From positions 53,082,386 to 53,146,385 of the forward strand of contig OX359248.1 in the NCBI GenBank assembly GCA_947179485.1: a stretch of DNA of 64,000 nt, in the 5' to 3' direction. The position numbers and the translations under genes are program-made. This stretch comes from Allacma fusca (Eukaryota > Arthropoda > Collembola > Symphypleona > Sminthuridae). The first letter of the stretch is position 1. Each line of letters begins with the position of its first letter. Shown here piece by piece: positions 29,015 to 42,194 of the stretch. The notes under the pieces are model-generated. The model was not told the origin of the DNA, did no database searches, and saw only the letters and a program-made list of their open reading frames with translations.

Positions 29015-29933
29015 TGCAAAAGAGAGAGAGAAAAGAGAAGTTTCGTGTACACGGTCACTCTCGGGAATAGCCTTTCATGTGTGCAATTCAATGCCCCATT
29101 CAAACACATACCCACACCCTTTGAAACTAGATCCATATATAAAAACACATTCCTTCCGTCAGATTATTGGATAGAACCTTTTCAAGTCATCCTTGCCTCG
29201 GCCTACTATCGTGCTAATAAAGCTCACGCTCTCCAAACTCCAACTTTACTTACCAAATTGGCAGGGAACTTCACGCAAAATAAAGGGAGAACAAAAGTCA
29301 CATTTATTTTCTTTTATATCCCATCACAAACAAAAATAATATGTATAGAGTACTATTGCAAATCCTACACAGGGGTCAAAGTAGAGGTCCCAGTTCTATT
29401 ATTATTATTATTATCTCAAACTTCTATTATTATACCTTCCAATGCTTCTGCATTACACGATCAAAATTGGGGCCAAAATGTACAGAGTATTAGAATTTGT
29501 ATTAACGACAAAAAATTTACAATGCCATTTGAGTATGAGAGAGAGCGAGAGAGAGAGAGAGAGAGAACAGAAGTGATCATTTATGAAAAATATAATGTGA
29601 GCGCTCCTACACGACGTGTGAAAATATGTATAGCTATTTTACCAATGTAGGAAAAAAATCCTTTCAACTCTGACCCCGGAAAACAGTTCGTGAGAATTGG
29701 TCCAACTTCTTGATGCCTGTCCGGACCATTTCCATGTTGAAGAGATGAATACATAAAAGAGCCTATGTATTAACCCTCTACTTACAAGAAACAGGACAGG
29801 AAACATTTGGGAAATAGTTCCTACCCTCCAAATTAATTTCCCTTAATGCTAGCAACAACAACAAGGCAGTAATTACAAGGGAAACTTTAATCTCGCTGAG
29901 TTCCCATTTTTTTTCTCCTTGGGAAAGGAAGAA

Positions 29934-29964
<31 letters not shown>

Positions 29965-30077
29965 AAATGAAGGACGACAGAAAATAAAACATGTAACAAA
30001 ACACTATGCACTTTGTCAATGGCTTTGCATGCCACTTATCACATTTCGTGCAGGGAACAAGCGGAGACTAGAGACCG

Positions 30078-30110
<33 letters not shown>

Positions 30111-31748
30111 TACTAAAAGCACTAGGCAGACAAATAATTAAAAATTCACAGCCCTTTAGGTCTAATCTATGGAAATATTTCATTCCACATGCCAACTGGA
30201 GTGAAGTGGGCTGGAAGTCACGGCGATAAAACCTCCTATCTTTTACCTTATACACAGCCACAAAGAGTCATTAAAACGGTGGCATGGTGAGGAGTCAAGG
30301 TAACCATGACGCTACGGTTTCGGATTTCCCTTTCCCCATTTCCTTAAAATATAGGGGGAGGGGAGGGCGGTTTGCGGAAGGGGTATGGACACTTGGAACA
30401 TTTTTAAATGGATATTTGTCAACCCAGTTCTGCTCTCCACTCTGCTTTTTAATTTTTTATATTCTATTTGAAAGCAAGCTGACAGATAAGAAGTGTACTC
30501 CGACTGAGAGAGTCATTTTAGATAGATACAAGTATGTACGGATACCTATGTATATCTACCTATATGTACATACACATAATATAAGTATCTATACACTTCG
30601 GTAGCCTGGCTTTTCAGTAAATAATCCTTTGCTTTCAAACAAATGCATTTCACTTTCCCCATTATTCCTGCATACAAATGAGTGAGCTATTCAATAGGAG
30701 ATTAATCCTTTCATATGTATGGACATCAAGGCTGAGATACTCACACACTCGAATTAACTGTAAAATCCTCCACGAGCACATGCTTTTATACACTGAAACT
30801 TTACCATATCAATTGATGGGAACTCCCGTTATGAACCCCTATGTGAGTACCCATATACCTACATTTACGCATAAATACCTTTCAATACAGCTACCTACAT
30901 ACATACATACATCTACATCCAGAATGCACATCAATATTTATCCCCTCATGGTTCCATGTATCTATCTAAAAGTATGTATGCTCAAATTTAGTTGTACTTA
31001 CATTAGTAAACATTTCCATACGTGTATTACAGTATTCTAGATAAGACATAGGTATGCATGTCACATGTACGCTTGTAGACTTACATGTTTGTATGTACAA
31101 ACATGAGTTTATAAAATATGGAATATCTGTGTGCACATAACAATTGATCTGCATAGAGGAGATATAGTATAGCACTGCACAGTGGAATCTTATATTTGTA
31201 TGTACATGCACGCACATAAGTTCATATGTATGTACATATTTGTGTACATCCTATGTTTTTTGTGTGCTTGCACGCACATAAATCCAGACATGTCAATAGC
31301 AGATACGACCCAAAAAAACAAATGAACAGACCCGTGTAAATGATACGGAGCATGCATTACTTACTCCAGCCGTGAAATCAAGGCTGATCATTGGAGTAAA
31401 TGCGATGTCAATTCGGATTAGAGCCAACTCATTCTCATCACTTCTATGGCCTCATCTCTCCACCCAGGATTTAGATACAGGGAGTAATATCAGACGGGGA
31501 AAACACACAGAGACACATACACAGCCATTCACCCCATACATACACACAACTTCACACATAAATACATTCGAGCAGACAATACCATCGTCATCCGGCTCGA
31601 AGGACCAAAAACCCTTGCTTGTAAATTAAATGGCAAAGAGATACACATAGGGTGAAACAATGTGATTCATAAATTTCATAATATAGTAGAAACTACACAA
31701 TATTCATATACTTGTACTTTTGTGTATATCCCACATCTATATGTATCT

Positions 31749-31803
<55 letters not shown>
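31749..31803. repeat. (CA)n microsatellite
   Basis: A perfect CA run of about 54 bp, the longest of its kind in the window. Confidence 0.97.
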
Positions 31804-31807
<4 letters not shown>

Positions 31808-33785
31808 ATCTGCTAATGGATAATCACGGCTCTGCACGTAACCTTGCTTTGCCTCTTTAGAATTGCTCTCGCGTCTCTCTTTCGTTGAAAATTAATGTCA
31901 AGACAAAGGAAAAAGGGAACCAATGTCCTGTCTAAAGCCCTCCTTTCCATATTTAATGACGTTTTAAGCAAATGATCTTCTCCCTTTCATCACAAAATCA
32001 CAATTATTAACCCAGTCCTTGCACGTCATTCAGCCAAGCTGTCTAAAGCTTATTTTTCGCGCCCAACCTTCAAATTTTAAATCCAATACTCTCACACCCA
32101 TGTCTACCCCTCCACTCTTCCACTCCTCTTGATGAGAAGCCCAGACATGGTAAACATGGGTCTTACAAGACAAATCTTGTCAATCCTAAAAAATCTTGTT
32201 TAGTCATTAAATGTTTTCACACTGTCAGAGGGAAAAAAGATGGATCGTTTTACCATGTCTCCTCTCTCCAGTGTGCATTTCAAATCCTATGTATAGTAGT
32301 AGAGAGTCCATGCGAAAATACACATTTATAAAACGGGAGGGAGCATTCACAGGAAATGGACCGGAAAGAATAGAAATGTTGGAAACAGTCAAGACACAAC
32401 TCTTATCCTGATAGTCATTTTGTATGCATTTTCCTCACATATGTATCTATGTATGTATATCTACATATTTTTATCTATGTGCCATGCCATCTTGCATACC
32501 ATGAAAAACAGTTAAAAAAAATGGGGGGAGAAGGAAGGAATAAGGAAGTACTATTTCAAAAAAAAATCTTCTTATAAATTTCTTTTAATTACCATCTTGC
32601 AAATTTGAAATGCAAAAAGGGTTATTTTTCATAACGAACTTTCACATGGCTCCCGTGACTTCTGTTAAGACAGAAAAGAGAAGAGCAATATACGAAATAA
32701 GTCTGGGTCTGGGGAGATAGGGATAGTGAGAGAGAGTGAGAGAGAGAGAGAGAGAAAGACAGAGCGAGAGAGAAAATCACATACATCATCATCTGGCTTG
32801 TAATGAAAACTTTGCTCATAGATCAACACAAGCGGCTCCACTTCTGATGAAAAACTAACTTCTAACATTTTAACCCCTCCGCCTCACACTTTTTTTTCCC
32901 TCTCTCCCTTTTCCTCTCTCACCCAACCAAGCTCTAACCACCAACTTTTACCCTCAATTTTATACTCACCTTGTACCATCCCATATAGACTCTTGTTTTA
33001 TAAACCTGCCTTTATTCACTCTGCCCTTATTTTAATGTTCGTACATGTCAGCTAGACCGCTGAATGTTGTATGTACATAATTATGTATGACATATACAAC
33101 TATATATAGATATCTACGAGAAATATTGTACGTGTATGAGAGGAACAAACCATCAGAGTTGATTCTCATCCATAACAATTCTGGAGAACAAGAGGGCTCC
33201 ACTCAACTCCCACGCCCGCTATTTCATATGCATGGGTGTACATATTTTTAATTTATCTTGCTAAGACCTATAACTATTTCAAAAAAAAAAAAATTCGGGG
33301 GATTTCCACGAGAGGGTAACATAATGGAAAGCGACAAGGATGGCATGAAAGAGAAGAGAGGGAGAAGAACCAAAGAAAGAGAGAGAGAAAAGAACGATGG
33401 AGAAAAATCTAGAGAGAGAGAGAGAGAGAGAGCTATCAAAATCATTGGCATTAAACCAGTAACCTTTTATTTAAGTACACAAGTATAGTCCTGGAGCTCC
33501 TCTCCCCCTCCACGCAATTCTTCTGTCGCATAAGACACATCGTACACAGGATAAGTATGTGTGAGTATGCACATGACACATTCACATAGAGTAGATATAG
33601 TAAGTACATATGTACGTCCTGCATGAGGGATCCTTTTAAGCATGCATACATAGATACATATACGCAAGGTAAGCACGTTCCATTGCCAACGCCTCTCTTT
33701 ACATATGAGACAACTCTGTACATTAGGTATAAGCAAGTAAATATGTAATCTGACCTATGCACATTGATACACATAATTATGCATA

Positions 33786-33974
33786 CAGTGTACTGTCGAG
33801 ATGAGAGACTCCCCCCTCAAATGTACGCTACACTATACTATAAGGGAGAAATATGTATATTTCGACACGTTCCCATTTACCACAATGTTAATTCTCATCT
33901 TTCAATGAGCATTCCTTTTTAACTACATCAAATGCGGACCCTTTCAGGGATGCTCTTATAAGAGCAGAGCACTG
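33786..33974 (+). mobile_element. MITE-like DNA transposon, copy C (189 bp)
   Basis: It starts CAGTGTACTG and ends AGAGCACTG. The ends are inverted repeats, with TA on both sides (33784-33785 and 33975-33976). Near the right end TCTTATAAGAGC repeats the subterminal motif of copy B. Its core CATTTACCACAATGTTAATT is the same as in copy A with one difference, which ties the two together as one family. Non-coding. The left TA is preceded within a few bases by CACATAATTA. Confidence 0.65.
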
Positions 33975-35087
33975 TACTTGTACGCACTTGGAATCCTTCT
34001 ACTCTACAAATTTTTTTAAGTGTCATAGCGGATTGGAAGGGAGAAGCGTAGAAACATATACAAACATAATGACCCTACGTGTCATTACGTACATACATGC
34101 TGGCATATGTAGAGAAGAGCTATGCAACCTTAATATTAACCATATATTAACTTAATCCATTTCTATGGTTATACGTCAATATAGATATATATATATATAT
34201 GGATCTGACGTATGTATGCAAAGTCTCTGCGTATGCATACTTACGTATACATATAAATAGGTACATAAATCCACATGCATTCAAAATGCATAAAGATAGA
34301 CACTTTTGTCCCCACGTATGCACTCAATGTAATTACATTACATGAACAAAGCCTGTGATGCCGTAAGAGGAAGTGTAATTACATAGATACATCTATGTAT
34401 ACCTATATGTTCATAAATGAGAGAGAGAGAGAGCGAGCGAGCTAGAGAGAGAGAGAGAGGGCAATCTCCCGGAGAAACAGTATATTTGTGGGGATTTCCA
34501 ATGTCAAACATACCAATCTTCATTGAGGACAGAAATACTCCACTCTAAAGAAGCCTAGGAAACTCAAACTGTAGGGTAGAGCTCCTTCAAAAAAAAAGAG
34601 GATTTTGGCTATGGACGAGAAGGAAATCGAGGAAAACAGAGGTTGCCAATATAAACGGAAAACCGAAGCTGGAATTATTGGCAGGGACCCTCAGACTGTA
34701 TCCAAGGAGCCACATAACCAGAGCCAAGCTATAAAGCATTACTGCCGAGAGTATCCATTATCCCTCCTGCCATCCATAATATCAGATGAGATCCAATCAA
34801 CAAATCAAACACGGCACCTCGCTTCATTCCTCTATATCTCTCCCTCCACACACACATGAGATGCCTCTCTCTCTCTCTCACTTTCCCACAAACACGTATC
34901 TCATTCCAGCTCAGCTTCATCTTCCCATGTCCTGCCCAAAAGAGAGGAGACCCGAAAAGGCACATGAGGAATATCCAGTCAACTAAATCCATCCAATGAA
35001 TACACCACAAGCCAATTTGTAATTCAATTCATCCTTTTCTGTCCTTCCAGTCCCATTTGCCTTCTATGCACTATGTATACACTCTCA

Positions 35088-35090
<3 letters not shown>

Positions 35091-35157
<67 letters not shown>
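35091..35157. repeat. (CT)n microsatellite
   Basis: A perfect run of about 67 bp, followed at once by further interrupted CT sequence to about 35180. Confidence 0.97.
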
Positions 35158-35160
<3 letters not shown>

Positions 35161-35541
35161 TTTCTCTCTCTTACTCTCTCCACTCCCTTTCCCTTATTCA
35201 ATTTGATACACTGCGGCCAAAGTGAAGTCAGCTTCTTCTCCTCCGGTCCAAAGTTTTTACTTGACTTTTCATTCCCAATTATTATAAGCATTTACTTAGC
35301 TAGCCAGACCTGAAAAATCCAGAGGAGTACGGGAAGACTCCAGAGTTTCTGTATGTGAATGTATGTATGTGTATGTGAGTGTGCAGAGTCAGGGAGCGGA
35401 ATGAGAGAGGACTTAATATTAATTGCATTGTGCTCTTGCATTTCAATGTTCTTCTATGGCTCTCTCCACCTTTTAAACTCCACGCTTCACGGAATTTCTT
35501 CTCGGACGTGCACTCCATCAGAATTATCCCCGTGTTCTTCT

Positions 35542-35579
<38 letters not shown>

Positions 35580-35801
35580 TCTTTTCCTTTAGCTAGACCT
35601 CACTCCGCTCTACTTAACATTAGCGTATGAATTTAAAGTGGTACGTATATAGTTAGAGCACTCGTGTCTGTATGCACGTAGGTATGTACATTACATGAGT
35701 ATCATAGCCACAACTGAAGTTAATGGTACGGAGCAGCGAGAACTAAAATATGAAGACAATACTACCATCCCAGCACTCCAGATTACCTTTACTGAGGCTG
35801 A

Positions 35802-35806
<5 letters not shown>

Positions 35807-35858
<52 letters not shown>
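35807..35858. repeat. (GA)n microsatellite
   Basis: A perfect GA run of about 52 bp. It lies about 650 bp from the long (CT)n tract, in the opposite orientation. Confidence 0.97.
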
Positions 35859-35862
<4 letters not shown>

Positions 35863-37013
35863 GAGCAAGAGGTACGATAAAGGAGCTTGCCTACTAGTAC
35901 TTGTTGTTGTAGTTTAAGGCATGAAAGAGCAGTGTGTGAAGAACGGTATTTACTCAAACACACAAACCCTTTTAATCTTCCCACCTGCTTCCAACAAGAA
36001 CAAGAAAAAAACTACAGGGCAGCCAACCCGGCCTAACAACATGCTAATCATATAAATCTCCTTCTTGCTCTCTTTCTTTCTCCTCCTTTCTCTCCCATTT
36101 ACTTCCTCTATATACTTGATATAACGGGAGATTCTATGCTTCACAGGACGGGAGAAAGAAGTTAAGGTATTAGGAACGTAGAATGAAGGTATAGCAAAAT
36201 CATAGTGAAAGTACAGTCAGAGTATCTATACAAAAGAAAGTACAGAGAAAGGTACGGAGAGGAAGAAATTAAAGTTAGGATTCCTCTCACGTTTGAAGCC
36301 ACTGAATTTTTTTTTCTCTCTCTCTCTCTTTCCGAGCAAGACATAACATTAAGTTAAATTACAAAGAGCTTAATAAAACGTTTCTTCCCTGACTCTTCCC
36401 GAAGCATCGTAAGTGTACATTACAGATACATATACAAACATTACTACTACCTTACGCACACATGACAATGTGCTTTTCGAAGGAATGTACTAGGTAAGAG
36501 GAAGTTTTTCGGGAGAACTCAGAGAGCGAGAAGGATCGATAAAAATTAGGTGTGAGGTGTTGCTGTAGTACGCTGACTGACAAGCCGGGTAATGTTGGCC
36601 ATATTGTAAATAGGCGAGTAGTGAGAGAGTAAATAGCTCTTACTTGTCTTGCTCTGCCAACCTGAACCAACTCCGGAACCATTCCCAGGTCTCCAAACCT
36701 CTCTCTCTCTCTCTCTCTTTCTCTCTTTCTCTCTCTCTCTCTCTTTCACTATGTACCCTTGACTTTACTACTCCATACATATGTGCTAGTGTATTTGTGA
36801 TCGTACTTGCTCTGCATATAAAAACCCACATGTGTACGTACCCACAACAGCACATGTAGACACATGTGAGAGCGGGCTTAGTTACTCTGCATGGCATTGT
36901 AACATCGAAAATGTAGGTTTGCTCACTGGGATCGTGTTTTGGGTTCCATCGACCAAAACGTTACGTGTGGTAGACAAGTTCGCGTGCAAATCTTATCAAA
37001 GGCACCGACACAA

Positions 37014-37057
<44 letters not shown>

Positions 37058-37948
37058 CAAATAATAACAGTACAATAGATATAGTATGCACTCGTATATA
37101 TATACATAGAAACATAGGCTCTCAAGTCTCAAAATGTAATGGTTTTTTCCTTTATGGATTAAATAGCTACACACACTTCACTCCTTACCTTTTGATTTCC
37201 TTTTCATTTACTACCAATAAGTATATCTACGTGTACTGTACCTAACACAATATAGCAGGTATAATTTTTTAAATGCGTACATACTTATATCTATATTTAT
37301 TGTACCCAATACAACCTTTGTGCGTACGATGTAATACTTGTATCAACTATAATTAATTACACCTAGCAATAAGCCCCAGTATTTACACGTCCCACACAAC
37401 AATGCACTACAATAGCTACATATTTTGAAAAGGACAGGAGTTCAGAAGCTAATGGAGAGAGGGAAGCTCACCCAAACCTACACGAGAGGAAACTATTAAA
37501 CTTGACTCGTTTTTCCTTCCCGAAGACCAGGAGAAAGTGAGGGAGAAAGTCAGTTTAACAAAATACAATTCATACTTATATATATACATACATATGTATA
37601 CATGTATATCTACATGTCCCCATAATTTCATGGCCCCATGTGAAAATGAGTATTCATTTATGTATGTACACATGTACAAAAACGGTGCATTTGTATAAAA
37701 CTAGCGTTGGAAATCCCAAACTGCATGGTTACGCGGAATTACCATAATGTAATAATATGATATTACCATTCTTTACTCAACCTTACACTTTCACCGCTTT
37801 CTCCTCTCCAGCCATTTCCGTACTCTCTGTACACTTTCCCTTGCTTTTAGGTTAACCTCGACTCCTCTATGCTCTTCATATGCCTATTGGTAGGGTGGGT
37901 TCCACAGGCGACACTGCCTACATACAACTTTTTCTTCTCCGGCATATA

Positions 37949-37968
37949 CCTATAATAATTATTATAGG
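37949..37968. repeat. Perfect 20-bp AT-rich palindrome
   Basis: CCTATAATAATTATTATAGG reads the same on both strands. It may form a cruciform or bind a dimeric factor, or it may be chance in AT-rich DNA. Confidence 0.9.
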
Positions 37969-40900
37969 GAGAGGAACACGGGGAGAAAGTCTTTTCCAGC
38001 AGACTTACCTCTAAACTAATAAGTAAATAGAATTTGCATCCATAGAACCAGCAGAGTAGCCAAAAATATATACTCTACACCGTTCAAGTCTAATCTCCCA
38101 TCTTTGCCTCCTCTCACTCACTCAGTCCATCAGTTGACTCTCTCCCTGCTAAATTCTAATTCAACTTTCCGATGAATGCTAATAAATGCAAAACGGATGT
38201 AAGCATCTGTATGTACGTACATGCATGTTCGAGATTGAGAGAGAGAGAGAGAGAGAGAGAGAATGATGGAGAAAGAGGGTCACTCACAAGCTCCATCAAA
38301 TTATTCCTCCTCTCCGGCCCCATACACCCACACCATCTTTCTAATCTCATTAAGCAACTGTCGGATCGACCCGGGGCCTTCAAAATCCTCTGTATGAAGG
38401 AGGGTCCCATATGTAATCAGTTTGGACGGAGTGCGGAGCTGATAATACAGCTCCTTCCTTCCCCATACGCACATAACGGTACATCCACTCATTCTACAAG
38501 CCTCTAGGTTTTGCAAAATATCTATCTATATCTAGAGATGTCTTTATACGCGCGAGCACATAGTCAATATTCAAAGACTCCTATTTAGGAGCGTGAGCAG
38601 CCACTCCGGCAATAGATCGTAAATGTTTCTCTCACTTTCACGTAATTATATGCACCCTCCCTACAGAGGAATGCAGAGCATAGGAAATAGGAACGAGCCA
38701 GCATACAAGAACCAGCCTTATCTCTCCAAGACCGCATGAGTTGGGAAATTTGTATTGAAATCCTATATTTACGAATATGTAATTACATACAAAAGTCGGA
38801 ACAGAAGGCCCAGAAGGGGGTATAGGTGTACAAAGCCTAGCTAACCATACGTCCCGTTTTTTTTATGTACGTATGAAGAAATAAATACACTGACTTAATG
38901 TTCCATGTCATTAAGGAAAGGAGACGCTGGTTGCTATTTAATATGCATCCATTATTATTACTACCCGACTTCCGCTTCCTCTACACACTACACACCGCTC
39001 TACTTTCCACTTCCTATAATTGGCATTGTCGTGCATATACATATGTACATATCGATATCCTCACGTTCTGTTACACGTCAAAAGATCCTATATAAAGTAC
39101 TTACCTATATGTATCTATGCATGGGGGAGGGGGACCACTATAATTATTATTATACCCAGAAATAATTACGTACATATCCCTCGGTACGAACAGCTTATAC
39201 AATAATAATAATCAAATATGGATCCAAGTCTTTAAACACGTACATGGAGTTTATTGCCAGTCGCACGTATTCATCAATTCCATCCGGCAGCCCTTCACAC
39301 CTTCAAGTCCAGACCAACTTCGTCAGTCAGTCAGTCAGTCTTGGCACACACTTGACTTCCTCTCACTCGCTTCTCTCAACACACAGCCCAGCACAATACA
39401 TATAGATGTAAATAAGCCATATATGCCTGTACATAGATATACTTAATTATATATGTACATACATAGTCAGGAGTACTGCAGTACACTTTCATAATTACAT
39501 TCCTTGCTACAAGACCACTTGAAAGACCTATAATTATTTTCACGTCTATATAGATACATACATACATATATGCACCTCTTGCTACAGACTACAGATATTT
39601 ATTTTCGAATATTATCACACGTTCATCTGAAACGTGCATAGGTATAGGTGTATATTTGTAAATGTCCTCTTAAGAACAAGTTTAAAGACCCAAATTTGTA
39701 TTTCAAATCACCCGCGTCATCCTCAGCCCACAATCAGGGTATTGTTTCTATAGAGAAGTGTTTCCAGCAGGGAAAAAACATGGCTTTTAAGGAAGGAGTG
39801 GCAATATAACATGTCCCCATGGCCCATGGATACATACATGCATACATGGGTTGAGGTCGTGTAAGTACAAAGTTAAAAAAAACGGTATTTGAGAAGAATG
39901 GCTTAAGCAACAGCAGGAGCAGAAGCAGCACATAACGTTAATGCGTCCGTAAAATTGCCATGTGTAACAAATTGCCATACGCAATTATTTCTCAAAAGTA
40001 TATAATTAGCCCCAAATAAATTTGGAAGGTTTCTAAAAATACAATTGGCAATAATTATTACTGTCAAAACTAGTCATTTTCAGGTAATTACTTTAAAAAA
40101 AAATACTCCTTTCAAGTTGTTCCGCCGAAGGAGTTCAACAGTAATGTTTACCTTTCCTGGAATATCATGGAGACTAAAGTATAAGTATGTATCTACTCTC
40201 TAGCAAATTTTTTTGTACAGACGTATGTACTTATGTGTTTTCCCTATAGTACTAAAGCGGAACGGTAATCTGTTAACATTTTTGCTTTTATGCATATACC
40301 TAAGAATAACATGCACATAATTATATAATTTAAACGTATCTATGGATAGGTAGATACACGTGGTAATAAACTTAAAAAAAGCTCTTGTGATATTTGTTAT
40401 ACATTATTAGCGAGGAGGTCGGTCTGTAGTAATTGAATGTATACAAGGAATGCATCCACTACCTACGTGCGTCAGCGAAAAAAAAACTAGCAGTATGTAT
40501 ACAATGTACATATACATATTAGGTCCATGTTATTAATAGTATCCTTCAGCCACAAAAGAGTTGAGTTGAGAAACAAGAGCGTGTAATTCTAAAATAAGTA
40601 GAGCCCATAAAATGTTTCAACGACGGAATTCCTTCAACAATGTTCTTCCGTAGCAGCAAAACATGTAGGATACAGTGTATACGAGATATATATATGCAGT
40701 ATACACGTTTGTACACATCTAGATACTTATATGTGCTGCAATAAAAAAAATACGGAAGAACACAAGTTACGGAAAAAAATATGAGAAGAGTAGGTGTGTT
40801 GAGGCGTTTGTGACTAGTAGTGAGTTGTAGATGAAGGAGCGTGTGTGAGGAGAGGGAGGAGGGCAAGGGAGATTTTTCATGCCTCTTTACAATATATATC

Positions 40901-41127
40901 CAATTACCCCTTTTTGATTCAATACACCAGAGCTTGGGTTAATTTCCCCATGTGTACGGACTACGTCCTGTATGCACGTCCGCCAATGTGTATGGTAAAT
41001 GACCATGTATTTTACATGGAGATTCCTTCCTGGGAAATTGCAATGCAAATTCCAAGCAATTTATCAGAAGGAATGGTTCTTTGGTGAGGAATCATCGGAA
41101 GAGGCAGACAGGCAGAGAAAGAAAAAA

Positions 41128-41176
41128 GAGAGAGAGAGAGAGAGAAAAGATTTTTTTTTTTCTCTCTCTCTCTCTC
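41128..41176. repeat. GA/CT inverted repeat (hairpin)
   Basis: A (GA)n run ending AAAAGA is followed directly by 11 T and a (CT)n run. The two arms are complementary over about 20 bp, so the strand can fold into a hairpin with almost no loop. Confidence 0.85.
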
Positions 41177-42005
41177 GCTTATAGAATCTATAAAAGTATA
41201 TAGACACATAGAATCATGTAGGTTCCTGGAGAGGGAGAGAGAGAGAGCTGGAAATAACATAGTAACCTCTTCAACTCCAGCTACAATTTCCAAGACAAAT
41301 ACCAAGTTTTACAAATGGTTCTCGCCCGATGAAGACGTTCTTGTTTTTCACTATATACACGTAGCACTTTTCTCTCCCTCCTTGAATAAACGCGCGGGGG
41401 TAAAACAAAAACGGTTTTTGCATAATTCACAGATTTCGCCTGGCCTATAGAAGGGGGAAGCAATCAATCTTCATAAATCACTGAATAGAAGGAGGCAAGT
41501 GTAGCTTGTGACTGTGTGTGTGTACCTTAGCGTCATGTCGTTTTTCCTCTTCCTTCTCGTTCCTTCTCTTCTACTCCCTGTCGTCCATATCCATATACAC
41601 AGTATACGTATGTATGTATGTATATATGTATGTATGTGTGTGTAAAGTTTGGCTCAACCGTTCCCAATAATACTCCTTTCCCATCTCTTCTCCCATCCAC
41701 ATTCATCTATTTCTCTCAGTAAATAGCTGGAAACCCGCAAAATTTCCCCTGCGTCCTCGTCGCCGATCCACCTCACAAATACATTTCCTTGGAAAGTCCT
41801 TTCAAATTTTACCGTACCTTTAATGTACCTTATCAACCTGCCCTGCCTTACATATAGATACATAGATAAATACACATATATAATACCTACAACAGTCCTC
41901 ACTTGTACACAAACATTTTAATAGGGGATACTGTGCAAGTAGACAATTATATCTATACATGAACACACATAGATACATACATACATAATTACACCTTCAT
42001 ATGTA

Positions 42006-42194
42006 CAGTTCACTCTCGTTGTAATAGAGTACCTTCAATAGCAATTTCTCAATAATAGTTCCCAGAATATTTGGACACATTCCGATCATTACAACGTAGA
42101 TTTCACTCCTTAAGAGAGCATGTAACTAACACATCAATTTTTACTCCTTTTTAGGCTCTTATGTGATGCAGAGAGAGAGAGAGAGAGAGTACTG
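42006..42194 (+). mobile_element. MITE-like DNA transposon, copy D (about 189 bp)
   Basis: It starts CAGTTCACTCTCGTTGTAAT after TA (42004-42005) and ends GAGTACTG, inverted relative to the start. The base pair after the right end is TT, so the TA there is not intact or the border is off by two. Its core AGAATATTTGGACACATT matches copies A and C. A (GA)n run (about 42173-42190) sits inside the right inverted repeat. Non-coding. Confidence 0.6.

Larger units (their letters stand above)
13196..33785. other. Microsatellite-rich non-coding DNA, no gene seen
   Basis: No conserved coding sequence was found. The longest frame, 248 codons at 28904-29650, runs through (GA)n at both ends and has no family signature, so I do not call it a gene. 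The stretch holds (GA)n near 14217-14256, 14355-14374, 14455-14480, 21200-21226, 24462-24494, 25315-25346, 25914-25935, 26430-26470, 27111-27130, 28980-29036, 29539-29568, 29935-29970, 30079-30106, 32726-32775 and 33377-33432. It has (CT)n near 15276-15308, 15691-15710, 23836-23895, 24801-24870 and 26161-26275, a CACT run at 17896-17926, and (TTA)n near 29398-29414. Confidence 0.6.
33975..42005. other. Microsatellite-rich non-coding DNA, no gene seen
   Basis: No recognisable coding sequence. Tracts include (AT)n at 34181-34200, (GA)n at 34419-34460, the very long (CT)n at 35091-35157, (CT)n at 35550-35582, (GA)n at 35807-35858, (CT)n at 36700-36746, (CA)n at 37011-37052, (GA)n at 38237-38263 and a GA/CT hairpin at 41128-41176. 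A short mixed-sequence island lies near 38290-38480, but no convincing exon could be drawn in it. Confidence 0.6.

Noticed and set aside
28904-29650. 248-codon open frame, the longest outside the element
   Set aside because: It runs through GA repeats at both ends (Arg-Glu strings), shows no family motif, and its middle has no codon pattern that would support a gene.
31170-31200. Possible fifth MITE copy (GCACAGTGGAATCTTA)
   Set aside because: Only one end matches. No inverted partner and no shared core was found nearby.
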